Assembly (NCBI GenBank): GCA_022823945.1
Contig: JAJEBK010000002.1
Coordinates: forward strand, 1 to 54,785
From: Anaerolineae bacterium
GTDB taxonomy: Bacteria > Chloroflexota > Anaerolineae > Aggregatilineales > Phototrophicaceae
DNA length: 54,785 nucleotides
Direction of reading: 5' to 3'
This document shows positions 29,731 through 38,901 of this stretch, piece by piece. Below the pieces are notes generated by a model. The model had not been told where the DNA came from, did no database searches, and was given only the letters and a program-made list of their open reading frames with translations. The position numbers were made by a program, and so were the translations under genes. The first letter of the stretch is position 1. Each line of letters opens with the position of its first letter.

Positions 29731-32247
29731 TCAGCCGTGTACGGCAGGGAATTCGGATTCGTAAACGATGGCAAACTTGCCTTTGCGTTGCTTGTGTTCT
29801 TCCACACGTACCGGGCTATCTTGCCGATTGAAATGCTGTTCCAGGAGCTCGAATACTTTGGTCTTGTATTCGGTATCCGGATTGTCCCGCAGATGGTCGC
29901 CCTTTGTCTCAAAAATGTTTAGGCTTATATCGCCAAATGCTACGAAATCAGGGTAAATCCGTTCACGCCGCCACCCTAGCACATAGTATTCCCGCTGATT
30001 CCTGTGCCACCATTGACGCGATTGTTTCTCTGGCTGCTCTTCCTTTTGCTTTTTCAGTTGTTTATCCAAATGGAAAGCGAAGTCCTTTTCCAGATCCGAA
30101 TCAAATTGCTTCTCGAAAACTTTGTCGAAAAGATTCAACTGCACTGGCGTACCGCCGCGTTCCAAGGTGTGGTCTTTATCTCCAATGATTAATGGAATCT
30201 GGTCAGGCAGTCTATGACTCGGCTCGGTGTACAGATCAAATTGGATCAGACCGTCTTTGAGTTTCCTCTCGAAAATCGCTTTGGACAAGCGGTCGCACTC
30301 TGAACGCAAATGTGTCTTCAATTGCTCGGCATAACCAGCGCGATTATCAAATATGTCCTCTTCCGAGCGGCCGGTTTCCTTTAACCTATTGAATAGTTCA
30401 AATACGAATTGAGCCGCCCGCCAGGGGTTAGGGACGACATCAGAAAGCCGTCGCGTAAACCAGGATACGCGCAGCGTCTTGTCAATTTCCAATACTTCCT
30501 TATCGGAGTAAAAGGGGCTTTCCTGATCGACATCAACCTCCGCGCGATGCATATACGGTGGCTCGTGGAAATAGTTTTGGACTGATGGCGGAAGAACATC
30601 ATCCCAATCGACTTCCGCCAGAATGTCTTGCAGATGGTCCAGTTTCCGCCAACCATTGCGGTCCCGGTGTAGCACTTTCGGAATCTTGATGTCCAGTCCT
30701 CTAAATGGCTCTCGCCTCGGAATACAGATCTTGCGCCGAGTGGGATCGTCGCCTTCCACGCTTTGGACTTGATCCATCAAGCCGGTAAGTCCTTCATCCT
30801 GCAAGCCCTGTCTCACTTGCTCTACCGCTCGAAGCACATCAAGATTCCAGCAATAGACATAGCAGCGATCCAATTCTTCGACGCCTGTGAGACGGGCGTG
30901 TGGCTGGCGCAAGATACGCCCCACTAATTGCGTCAGGGCGATTTGCGAGCGTGTATTGTCAAGAAGCACCAGCAAGTAGGCAAATGGACAATCCCAGCCT
31001 TCCATCAGCGCCGCTTTGGTGATGATCCAGCGAACAGCGCTCGTTTCAGATAATAGATCTTCGTTCTTCAATTCATCATCATAGGACGATTTAACACGAA
31101 TAGCCTCTCGCGGAACGCCCATGTTTTGCATCAGATAATCACGGACATCGTACGCGTGAACACGGGTTCCATCTCGCTGGTCGCGCCCTGTCCGCTCCAC
31201 GCGAACCACAGCGATTGGGCGGATATAGCGATCTTCTTGTTGCTGCAGGCGCTGCGCAGCATTGTCGATTTTGGTCAGTTCATCCTCAGCGGCCGACAAT
31301 GTGTCCTTCCAGTCGGATTTCATTCGGCTCGTAACCTGAATCGGCATCTTTATCATTTCTTCGGCTTTGAGTTCAACGCCTGTTATATCCACCAGCAGGT
31401 TGCTGATGTTCGCGTTGGGCGTGGCGGAAAACTCAATGACGATGCGCGGGTTCAGGCGATTGATGGAGTTGGCGAAATTCTGCGCGCCCTCAAACTTCTT
31501 GCCGTATGCCTTATGCGCTTCGTCCAGAACGATGACAGGGCGCTGCATCTTAATCACATTGAAAAGACTCTGTTTGACGGGATCGCCTTTCGCGTCAAGA
31601 TCGGGATATTTTTTCAACAGTTCAGCATCATAAAGCGCGTGATCGCTATTGGGAAAGAAAGCGTTGTATCGTCCCGAATCGCGGAAAAAGCGCAGAAACT
31701 CTTTGCCTTTTTGACGGTTGGCGGCGGGATACATCAAGAGCATCACGCAAAGATAGTGCGCAAGGTCAGCAGGGTGAAAGCGGTCGTCTTTTTCCAGCAT
31801 CTTGACGCGTCCGCCACTGGCTCGCTCCAGGCGCTGGCGGTACGGATGTTCGCGATTCCAAAGCGCGTCTTTTGTCTGCCGATAGATGGCGCGCGTCGGC
31901 ACAATCCACAATACGAGTCCGGTTGGATGCTGAATCCGACCCAGCGTTTCGGCGGCCAGCAAGGTCTTGCCCCCGCCTGTCGGCACTTTGAAACAAAGAT
32001 GCGGAATCGGACGCTCCATGCCATCGCTGCGAGCGACGTATGGGCGCTTCGGCTTGGCGACCTTGCCTACTTCAGCCAGCTCGTTCCAGGTTTTCAGGGG
32101 AAAGTCGAGCGTATCTTTGGGCATGGGCAAACCCGCGTCTTGATAGCGCTTGGCTTGTTCTTCCCCTTCCCGCTGGTTGCGCGTCAAAGCCTCAAAATAA
32201 TCGTCGAATGCCTCCAGCGCCTTGACCTGATAATCCTTGAGTTCCAC
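29731..32247 (-). CDS. res: Type III restriction enzyme, Res subunit
   Basis: An 838-residue SF2 helicase-nuclease. Seen: motif I Pro-Thr-Gly-Gly-Gly-Lys-Thr at 89-95, motif II Asp-Glu-Ala-His near 240, motif III Ser-Ala-Thr-Pro near 275, motif VI Gln-Leu-Val-Gly-Arg-Ile-Leu-Arg-Gln near 440, and a C-terminal PD-(D/E)xK nuclease: Tyr-Pro-Asp-Phe-Val-Ala-Phe followed by Glu-Thr-Lys near 785. It translocates on DNA and cuts near unmodified sites together with Mod. Translation starts at GTG (32247), 2 bases after the Mod stop, so the two are tightly coupled. No frameshift is visible; the gene looks intact. Confidence 0.93.
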   Translation of the reverse strand: MELKDYQVKALEAFDDYFEALTRNQREGEEQAKRYQDAGLPMPKDTLDFPLKTWNELAEVGKVAKPKRPYVARSDGMERPIPHLCFKVPTGGGKTLLAAETLGRIQHPTGLVLWIVPTRAIYRQTKDALWNREHPYRQRLERASGGRVKMLEKDDRFHPADLAHYLCVMLLMYPAANRQKGKEFLRFFRDSGRYNAFFPNSDHALYDAELLKKYPDLDAKGDPVKQSLFNVIKMQRPVIVLDEAHKAYGKKFEGAQNFANSINRLNPRIVIEFSATPNANISNLLVDITGVELKAEEMIKMPIQVTSRMKSDWKDTLSAAEDELTKIDNAAQRLQQQEDRYIRPIAVVRVERTGRDQRDGTRVHAYDVRDYLMQNMGVPREAIRVKSSYDDELKNEDLLSETSAVRWIITKAALMEGWDCPFAYLLVLLDNTRSQIALTQLVGRILRQPHARLTGVEELDRCYVYCWNLDVLRAVEQVRQGLQDEGLTGLMDQVQSVEGDDPTRRKICIPRREPFRGLDIKIPKVLHRDRNGWRKLDHLQDILAEVDWDDVLPPSVQNYFHEPPYMHRAEVDVDQESPFYSDKEVLEIDKTLRVSWFTRRLSDVVPNPWRAAQFVFELFNRLKETGRSEEDIFDNRAGYAEQLKTHLRSECDRLSKAIFERKLKDGLIQFDLYTEPSHRLPDQIPLIIGDKDHTLERGGTPVQLNLFDKVFEKQFDSDLEKDFAFHLDKQLKKQKEEQPEKQSRQWWHRNQREYYVLGWRRERIYPDFVAFGDISLNIFETKGDHLRDNPDTEYKTKVFELLEQHFNRQDSPVRVEEHKQRKGKFAIVYESEFPAVHG

Positions 32248-32249
32248 AA

Positions 32250-34049
32250 TCAGCCCCCGAAGCCCAGTTCATAAGGCAGTTGGCAGAAAGTGATGCGCCA
32301 TTTGCTCAGCGCGCCCTGGCTGATATAAGTTGCCGCGGCGAAGACCACCGCCGGGCGGCCCGTCTCTCGGATGCGCTCGGCTCTTTCCAAATTCAGCGCC
32401 GCCTTGCCACTGCGCAGGAATTCAAGGCTCGGCTCATAAATTAGATAATAATCCTGAGTACCGCTGGAATAGAAATGACCGTATTCAGCGCTTGATTGCA
32501 AGTCGCTCGGCGACGCGGATATGCCGGTTGCGGTATGCAGCAGGTAACTGGCGAGGTCGGAATATGCAGGCAGCGTGTCGCCTTCCAAGAGGCTGTCTAC
32601 ATCTATCGCTTCGCCGAGTGTGCAGTAAGCGAATGAGCCGCCCAGCCCTTCTTTGAGTTGCTCGTTCTTCGCATTCGGAACGCCTTGGATGACGCGGCGG
32701 ACGCGTTCAGCGGTGATGCTGTCGGCGTAGTCTTCGCATTCGACCAGGATGAAGCGCCGATTGCCGCCATCTTCTTTGTTGAGCGCGAGGACGGCGTGGG
32801 CAGTGGTGCCGCTGCCGGCGAAGGAATCCAAGACGATGTCGTCGCTCGACGATATGGCTCGTATTAAATACGAGACAAGGCCCGCCGGTTTTGGATTTTC
32901 AAAAGCATCCTTCGTACGGTCCGCAAAGACCATTCTTAGCTCTTGTGTGGCATCTTCATTCGTAGGTACATCGTTAATCCTATTTGACAAGAGATTTATT
33001 GTTTTCTTCCGATTCGCAGACCGATTGACGTAGTTTGGTCTAAACGGGACCCTGCTTACCGTGATTTCATCTTCGTTCTTGACGTATTCGTCCAGTTTGC
33101 TTTGAGAGTACCTCCAGTTGCCCCGCAGTCTAAAAGCGCTCTTATTCGTGCCATTCTCGATCCAAACATCGTCCATGAGTTCCGTGACTATGTTTTGAGT
33201 CGACATGTCTTGAGCACTAACGACCTGATCCGCTATCGAAAACGTTACGGATTGCGGCGGAAACGAAAGGATACCAATCGGATTTGAAGCATTGTTGAAC
33301 GGATACCGTTTTCCAATTTCTCCAACGCCTGCGACAAATGGGGGCGATAGTTCACGAACACTCGCGAACACCATGACATACTCGGTAACTGTACCCATGT
33401 TGCGATCTAGAAATGATGGCTTTTTCTTGCGTTCCCAAACGAAAGTTCCGCAGTAGTTCTCCTCGCCAAATATCTCATCCATCATCATCCGCAAATGATG
33501 AACTTCATTTTCATCAATGCTTACGAATATGACACCATCATCTCGTAATAACTCTCGCAAAAGATGCAAGCGGGGCCACATCATGCAGAGCCATTTGTCA
33601 TGCCGCTCCAGGTCTTCGCCATCGACCGGGCTGTTCTTCCGCAGCCATTCCTGCATCATGGGGCTGTTGACATTGTCGTTGTAAACCCAGCCTTCATTTC
33701 CCGTATTGTAAGGCGGGTCGATGTAAATGCATTTCACCCGCCCGGCGTAGTGCGGCAGCAGCGCCTTCAGCGCGTGCAGGTTGTCACCGTGAATGATGAG
33801 ATTCTGCTCGGTTAGGGGGATGCTTTCACCCCCACCCCAAACCCCTCCCCCATCAAGAGGGAGGGGCTTTTCGTCGCCTTCAGCCAGCTCGCCATCTAAG
33901 CCCCCTCCCTCATTTTGGGAGTTTGGGGGTGGGGGGCTTGCATACTGGGGCAAAACCGACTTCGCCGCGTCCAGTTGCAACGGGCGGTAGGGTACGGTGA
34001 GATGGTGGGCATAGATGTGGTTCTTACCCTTGAAGTCCAGTATCGGCAT
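32250..34049 (-). CDS. mod: Type III DNA methyltransferase, Mod subunit, with in-frame repeat insertion
   Basis: A 599-residue adenine-N6 methyltransferase of the beta order: catalytic motif IV Asp-Pro-Pro-Tyr-Asn-Thr-Gly at 111-117, then the variable target-recognition region, then motif I Asp-Ser-Phe-Ala-Gly-Ser-Gly-Thr-Thr near 410. It modifies the asymmetric site protected from Res. Residues about 38-75 are a Pro/Gly/Glu-rich insert encoded by repeat DNA with inverted ends (33827-33937). The insert falls before motif IV, so the enzyme may remain active. GGGAGA lies about 8 bases before the ATG. The insertion point, between a conserved N-terminal strand and the catalytic core, looks like a surface loop. 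Confidence 0.92.
   Translation of the reverse strand: MPILDFKGKNHIYAHHLTVPYRPLQLDAAKSVLPQYASPPPPNSQNEGGGLDGELAEGDEKPLPLDGGGVWGGGESIPLTEQNLIIHGDNLHALKALLPHYAGRVKCIYIDPPYNTGNEGWVYNDNVNSPMMQEWLRKNSPVDGEDLERHDKWLCMMWPRLHLLRELLRDDGVIFVSIDENEVHHLRMMMDEIFGEENYCGTFVWERKKKPSFLDRNMGTVTEYVMVFASVRELSPPFVAGVGEIGKRYPFNNASNPIGILSFPPQSVTFSIADQVVSAQDMSTQNIVTELMDDVWIENGTNKSAFRLRGNWRYSQSKLDEYVKNEDEITVSRVPFRPNYVNRSANRKKTINLLSNRINDVPTNEDATQELRMVFADRTKDAFENPKPAGLVSYLIRAISSSDDIVLDSFAGSGTTAHAVLALNKEDGGNRRFILVECEDYADSITAERVRRVIQGVPNAKNEQLKEGLGGSFAYCTLGEAIDVDSLLEGDTLPAYSDLASYLLHTATGISASPSDLQSSAEYGHFYSSGTQDYYLIYEPSLEFLRSGKAALNLERAERIRETGRPAVVFAAATYISQGALSKWRITFCQLPYELGFGG
33827..33937. repeat. GC-rich repeat element with inverted ends inside mod
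   Basis: The left end CACCCCCACCCCAAACCCCT and the right end TTTGGGGGTGGGGGGC are near-inverted. About 111 bases (37 codons), leaving the frame intact. Internal blocks CAAGAGGGAGGGGCTTTTC and CCTCCCTCATTTTGGGA match the repeats at 44735-44815 and 37088-37137. Confidence 0.82.
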
Positions 34050-34096
34050 GACTTTGTCTCCCGACGCGAGATTGTAACAAACTCGCGCCTATAAGG

Positions 34097-36790
34097 TCAA
34101 TTTCCCCCCTCGGACTGATGCGCGCCGTCCAGATAACCAGCCACCCACTTCATCATGTCAATCGCGCCATGTGGCTGCGCCTCGCCGTGCATCAGTTGGC
34201 GGTCAATGCTGTCGTCGCTGCGAATGAGCGAGGGTTTGCTGCGGTTTTCCGCCATCTGCGTGATACATTGCGACAGGTTGCGCAGGTTGGTCGCCAAAAT
34301 ATGCCGCTGCTCGCTGGTCAGCGCTTGGCTGAGCGCGTCGACTTCGCTGCGGATGGTGCGGGAGTCGCTCTCGATGGGCGCGCCATCAAAGGCATCGGCG
34401 AACTGCTCGACAATGATGAAAGCGGTATTGATGGCTGCGGCGAAATCAACTGCGTCGCGGCTGTGCAGCCAACGGCGCATGGCCAGCGCCGTCTTCAAGA
34501 TCTGCTTTTGCGGCTCGAGGTGCCGCTGCCCGTCCAGCTCGCGCTCGAGCCGTTGCAGCTGCGCCAGCGCCAACGACTGCGTATAAGCGCGCCACCAGTC
34601 ATTGACGAGCTCTTGCAGGGTCTTGCTCCAGTCGACTTGCCGACAGATGCGGGCGATGCCACCCACGAGAGCCGCCGGATCTGCTTCTTCGCCACATTCC
34701 CGCAGCAGCTGACTAACAGCCACCCGACAGCCGCCTTCCAGCTGCAAGGCCCGACAACTTTCATACAGCTTCCAGAGATGGCGGTCTGGCGCTTGCGCTT
34801 CGGGATGCTTGGCAAGCAGCCGCGCCAACACTTCCATCATGTGCTGGGCTTGCGCGTCCCAATGATAATGGTCGAGCAGGCTGAAGAAGGCATCGACCAG
34901 CGCTTGTGGCGGCGCGTCCTTGATGCCAGCCACCCCGTTCATGATGGCAATGAGCTTGTCCAGCGGCAGAGATGCGCGCTCCAAGGTTCGAGTCAAACGT
35001 GGAAATAGCTGCTGACGCTCCGCCAGGTGTTCGCTGGCTTTGGCGGTCAGCTCAAGATCGTCGCCAGCAACCAGCCGCGCAAACAAATAGTCCAGCGCAT
35101 CGTCCGCCAGCAGGTGGCTGGATTGCGTCATCAGCCGCTGGATGAGCGCGCCGGGCTGATATTCGGCGGACAGGCTAATGCGCTCGTCGGCGTTGTTCAG
35201 AGTCCATAATCGCCGCGCCACCGCCAGCGCAACCAGCGGCTCGTCGCTGGATTGCATGCCGCGCCGCAGCGCCAGCAAAAATGTGCCCGCGTCCTGGTCG
35301 CCCAGCGCTGCGAGGTGGGCTGCCGATGGAGATTGCAGCGCCAACCGCCTGGGCTCTGACAGCGCAGCCAGCAGTCGCAAGTCACGGCACGATTCGTCGG
35401 CGATATCAGGAAACCGCCGCGCCGCAATCAAGATCAACTGCATGCCCAGGCTGCCATCATCATAAGCGCGCGAGCGGGCGGCCAAAATGCTGTCGCGCAA
35501 GATATCGCTCAACTCATAGCTTTGCGGTTCGCGGGCGAGCAGCTCGAGCCAACGCGCCAGGGTGCCGCCATCGCCATCTTGAATCGCCACATCCAGCGAA
35601 CTGCGCGCCGCGGCCTGCAATCGCGCGATCCAGTCCGGGTCGATGCCCAGGTCGATCAAACGATTGCGGGTGAACACATAAACAGCATCGGGCTGGTTGT
35701 CCAGCATGGTGTCCAGGTCGCGCAGAAGCCGCTCTTGCAGTTGTTGGTCGCTCGCCATTTCTTCGGCGACTCGCCTGCCTGCCGCGCGATCGCGTTTGTG
35801 CAGGGCATTGTGTAGCAAACGCGAGAAATACAAAGGCCGCAACTCGCCAGTTGGTGGCGCGCCGCCATCCACCGCTGCCAGCAAGGCTTCTGTCTCAACC
35901 TCTGTGCTTTCCGCCACTTGCTCGTCCAACCGATAGCGTCTTGTCAATGCTGCCAATGCCACAGCCAGGCCGCTGTCCGCATCGTCAACCAGGCAATCCA
36001 ACTGCTGGAGCTCTTGCGCGAGCGCCTGCGCATCGCCCTGCCACAGCGAACGCAGCAAGTCGAGGTAAGGATGCGTTGTCGCTGCTTCGCTCGCTATCGG
36101 AGCGCCCCATTCCACAAGGAAATCGTCCGAATTGGCGCTTTCGGCAAAGGTCAGTTGTGGCGCATGCTGGAACGAGACAGGCGCATGAGTCGCGAAGCTG
36201 ATACGCGCTGCGATCTTGCCGGGCAGCAGCGCTTGAAAGCCCGCGACCAGTTCCAGGCGCGCCCTGAAATCGTGCGGAAAGCCAGCAAAAGCCAAGCGAC
36301 GGTCATCAATCAAGGCGCTCAACAACGACAATGCAGTTTCGAGCTCGCCCTCAGCCAGCTTGTCCAGGAGCCAGTCAATGCGCTGTGACCGGCTGTCGGC
36401 TGTGGGCGCGACAAAATCCGGCGCAGACATCGTCATGACTGTCATATCCAGGTCGGAAGGCGCCTGGGGCAGGTGGGTCAGCCAGTCTTCCAGTTGGCTG
36501 GCATCTGGCGCAGACCCGTGCGGCACGAAGACATAATGTTCGGTCGAGCCGGCGTCTGTGTTGTTGGGCTGGCAGCTGATCAACAGCATGCGCGTATTGT
36601 CAAAATTCAACATTGCCAGAGCCGGCTGCCTCGTATCATCGGCAGCAGGCATGGGAAGCAACTGGGCAAAGGCTGTATAGAATGCTGTTTCGAGCGAGGG
36701 CAGCGCGCCACTGAAACTGAGCAACTTTCGTTCGCTGTCCTCAGCCTCGTCGGCAGCGCCGAGAATCACATACGCCAGCGCAGAAGTCAT
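34097..36790 (-). CDS. Large unrecognised protein (possible GTPase-associated GAP1-like architecture)
   Basis: An 897-residue acidic, helix-rich soluble protein with no signal peptide, membrane helix or clear enzyme motif. Residues about 1-110 look like a compact alpha/beta domain. Residues about 140-235 contain Gly-Lys-Ile-Ala-Ala-Arg-Ile-Ser-Phe-Ala-Thr-His near 195, which recalls the middle part of GAP1 proteins of GTPase-centred conflict systems; this is a weak resemblance from memory. The rest (about 250-880) is a long alpha-helical, repeat-like solenoid. No GTPase or effector gene is adjacent; the upstream side is 399 bases of repeats and the downstream side is mod. GGAGG lies very close to the ATG, so the start is only probable. 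Confidence 0.6.
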   Translation of the reverse strand: MTSALAYVILGAADEAEDSERKLLSFSGALPSLETAFYTAFAQLLPMPAADDTRQPALAMLNFDNTRMLLISCQPNNTDAGSTEHYVFVPHGSAPDASQLEDWLTHLPQAPSDLDMTVMTMSAPDFVAPTADSRSQRIDWLLDKLAEGELETALSLLSALIDDRRLAFAGFPHDFRARLELVAGFQALLPGKIAARISFATHAPVSFQHAPQLTFAESANSDDFLVEWGAPIASEAATTHPYLDLLRSLWQGDAQALAQELQQLDCLVDDADSGLAVALAALTRRYRLDEQVAESTEVETEALLAAVDGGAPPTGELRPLYFSRLLHNALHKRDRAAGRRVAEEMASDQQLQERLLRDLDTMLDNQPDAVYVFTRNRLIDLGIDPDWIARLQAAARSSLDVAIQDGDGGTLARWLELLAREPQSYELSDILRDSILAARSRAYDDGSLGMQLILIAARRFPDIADESCRDLRLLAALSEPRRLALQSPSAAHLAALGDQDAGTFLLALRRGMQSSDEPLVALAVARRLWTLNNADERISLSAEYQPGALIQRLMTQSSHLLADDALDYLFARLVAGDDLELTAKASEHLAERQQLFPRLTRTLERASLPLDKLIAIMNGVAGIKDAPPQALVDAFFSLLDHYHWDAQAQHMMEVLARLLAKHPEAQAPDRHLWKLYESCRALQLEGGCRVAVSQLLRECGEEADPAALVGGIARICRQVDWSKTLQELVNDWWRAYTQSLALAQLQRLERELDGQRHLEPQKQILKTALAMRRWLHSRDAVDFAAAINTAFIIVEQFADAFDGAPIESDSRTIRSEVDALSQALTSEQRHILATNLRNLSQCITQMAENRSKPSLIRSDDSIDRQLMHGEAQPHGAIDMMKWVAGYLDGAHQSEGGN

Positions 36791-37189
36791 AGCCTCCGCC
36801 GCCCCGTCAAAGTCAATCGCCTGTCTGAGTATTTATTGTGTCAAAATGTTGCGCCTCTTGCAAGCATGGGCTGCGCGTGGAGTGGTGCGCATCTAGGTTT
36901 TTAACCCCACCCCCGGCCCCTCCCCGACGAGTCGGAGAGGGGAGTTTCGGGAGCTGTCTCACGACATGACGACAGAATCCGCGCGTGATATGCCTCCCCC
37001 TGACCTGTCGGGGGGATTGAGGGGGTGATTTTTGGCGCTCTTCGCATTGGTTTTCAGTTCCAGCAAACCTGTCTGCCCTCAACCCATAAAAGAGGCAGGG
37101 ACTTCAAAACTTTGTAGCGCCCCCTTCCCTCATTTTAGTTACAATCGCTTTAATCTATGCGCCGAGCCTAGCCCACGAGGAGGTCTTGC
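36791..37189. other. Divergent intergenic region with a large repeat cluster
   Basis: No gene is seen. It carries the composite repeat at 36903-37037, a second repeat block AGAGGCAGGGACTTC to CCTTCCCTCATTTTAG (37088-37137), and a TACAAT -10 box (37139-37144) before the WD40/SH3 gene, whose GAGGAGGT ribosome-binding site is at 37177-37184. Confidence 0.65.
36903..37037 (+). repeat. Composite GC-rich repeat, copy A
   Basis: About 130 bases that match the reverse complement of 51688-51829 at roughly nine bases in ten. Order: CACCCCCGGCCCCTCCCCGA, a GAGTCGGAGAGGGGAGT arm, TTTCGGGAGCTGTCTCACGA, GACGACAGAATCCGCGCGTG, then the palindrome CCCCCTGACCTGTCGGGGGG and GATTGAGGGGGTGATTTTTG. Confidence 0.88.
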
Positions 37190-38821
37190 ATGCGAATGAG
37201 AATGCGCGCGCTGCTAGCCATGTTCTTGCTGCTGGCTGGGGCGCAATCGCTTGGGCAGGCGACACCGACGCAAATCAATGTGGCGCTGCTGGACCTGAGC
37301 GCGCGCCTGGGCTACAGCATTGGCGTGGACGCCCTGGCGCAATGGCGCTGGCAGCAGACGACTTTCGCCGACTCGGCTTTGGGCTGCCCCACGAAACCTG
37401 GTTCGGGCGGCGCGATGATCGGCTACAGCTTCCAGTTGACCTATGGCGGCATCGTATACGATTATCGCGTATCTGCCGACAGCGCCACTGTCATTCTGTG
37501 CAGTCAAACCGACCCGCTCTCCACATCGGTTCATGTACCGCAAGCCACTTATTCCAACAGCTTGTGCCCCAACTCGGCGACTGACGGACCCTATATGCCT
37601 TCGCGCATCAATGCCGGCATGGATGCACAGCCGCTGGGCGCGTCTCTTGAAATGCGCGGATATCCAGCTCCTGATGCCCAGATCTTGCGCTCGATTCCCG
37701 CGGGCACACCCATTCGCATCACCAGTGGGCCCGATTGTGTGGGCGGTTTTGTGTGGTGGTTGGCGCTGGTGAGCGAGCAGACAGGTTACATCGCCGAAGC
37801 GGGGGCAAATCAGTATTTGGTGGAGCCAAAGCCACCCAATCCGCTGCCCGGCCGCGATGTGCTTTCGCCACAACTCACCCCTTTCCTGCGCGAATTTGCG
37901 CGCTTGCGTGGCAACTTCTTGCCCGAACACAGCTGGTCGTCCGATGGCTTGACGCTGGCGGTGCCTGGCGCGCCCGGCTCCGACAGTTTGTGGCTCTACG
38001 ACCTGCGCGAGCCAGTGCTGCGCCCCCGGATTTTAATGGTCGAGGGACAACTTTCATCGTTGGCAGTGCGGCCGGGCGCGGCACAAGCTGTCTTTGGCCA
38101 AGCTGATGGCACGCTTAGCTTGTGGAGATACAGCGCCGCAAGCTCCGCGCCCAGCGAGCTGCTCTACCTGAACGCGCATGGCGGGGCGGTATCGGCGCTG
38201 GCATTCAGCCTTGACGGCTCGCGGCTTGTCAGCGCGGGTCCGCTTGCCTATACGAGTTTCGCTGTCCAGCGCGACTTTGCTGCGATCGTTTGGGACTTGT
38301 CGAGTGTGGCTCAGCAAGCTGTGCTTTCCGGGCACAAGGGTTTGATCCGCTCTCTGGCATTCAGCCCGGACGGCTCGCAGGTGGCATCGGGCGCAGATGA
38401 CGGGACCCTGCGATTTTGGGATGCCACCAGTGGCGCGGCGCGGGTATCGGTGCTGATCGGCGCTCCGATAGTCGCTCTGGATTACAGCCCGGACGGAGGG
38501 CTGGTGGCTGTGGCGACTGCGCGCACCGCAGAAAACCTGCTGCTGCTGGATGCCAAGACCGGCGCTCAGGTCGCCAGCTATCCATTGCCGACGCCTGGCG
38601 TCACGGCATTGGACTTTAGCCCGGACAGCCGACTGTTGGCGGTGGGCGCGGCGCAGGGCGTGTTCACGATTTGGGACAGCGTGCGCCACAATCAGCTGAC
38701 GAGCGGCGGGGCAGAAGCGGGCATCCACGACATCAGTTTCAGCCCCGATGGCACTTTGCTGGCGGTGTCGATCGACAAACATGCGCTGCTGCTTTATGGT
38801 GTGCCGTCAGGATCGGGCTAG
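37190..38821 (+). CDS. Secreted WD40/SH3-like protein
   Basis: A 543-residue exported protein. Signal peptide 1-25 (Arg-Met-Arg-Met-Arg, then Leu-Leu-Ala-Met-Phe). Residues about 28-140 are unrecognised, with four Cys. An SH3-like module follows (about 150-205; Leu-Arg-Ser-Ile-Pro-Ala-Gly-Thr). From about 225 to the end, seven WD40-type repeats can be counted, for example Leu-Ala-Phe-Ser-Pro-Asp-Gly-Ser and Arg-Phe-Trp-Asp, enough for one closed propeller. It probably serves as an extracellular scaffold. GAGGAGGT lies 6 bases before the ATG. It is followed by the kinase-STAND giant 80 bases later. Confidence 0.83.
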   Translation: MRMRMRALLAMFLLLAGAQSLGQATPTQINVALLDLSARLGYSIGVDALAQWRWQQTTFADSALGCPTKPGSGGAMIGYSFQLTYGGIVYDYRVSADSATVILCSQTDPLSTSVHVPQATYSNSLCPNSATDGPYMPSRINAGMDAQPLGASLEMRGYPAPDAQILRSIPAGTPIRITSGPDCVGGFVWWLALVSEQTGYIAEAGANQYLVEPKPPNPLPGRDVLSPQLTPFLREFARLRGNFLPEHSWSSDGLTLAVPGAPGSDSLWLYDLREPVLRPRILMVEGQLSSLAVRPGAAQAVFGQADGTLSLWRYSAASSAPSELLYLNAHGGAVSALAFSLDGSRLVSAGPLAYTSFAVQRDFAAIVWDLSSVAQQAVLSGHKGLIRSLAFSPDGSQVASGADDGTLRFWDATSGAARVSVLIGAPIVALDYSPDGGLVAVATARTAENLLLLDAKTGAQVASYPLPTPGVTALDFSPDSRLLAVGAAQGVFTIWDSVRHNQLTSGGAEAGIHDISFSPDGTLLAVSIDKHALLLYGVPSGSG

Positions 38822-38844
38822 TAACAAGCTGAACGCGGTTGTGT

Positions 38845-38850
38845 TATACT
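38845..38850 (+). promoter_or_regulatory. -10 box of the kinase-STAND gene
   Basis: TATACT lies 51 bases before the ATG at 38902 and overlaps no gene. No good -35 is seen at 17 bases. An AGGAGAAC ribosome-binding site is about 7 bases before the ATG. Confidence 0.45.
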
Positions 38851-38901
38851 TGTATTGGGCTGTATTGCGCAGCCGCCGAGGGATGGCCCAGGAGAACTAT
38901 T

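Noticed and set aside
29718..29912. N-terminal extension of the GGCT-like protein
   Set aside because: It overlaps the end of res on the same strand in another frame and precedes the conserved Tyr-Gly-Thr-Leu start of the family.
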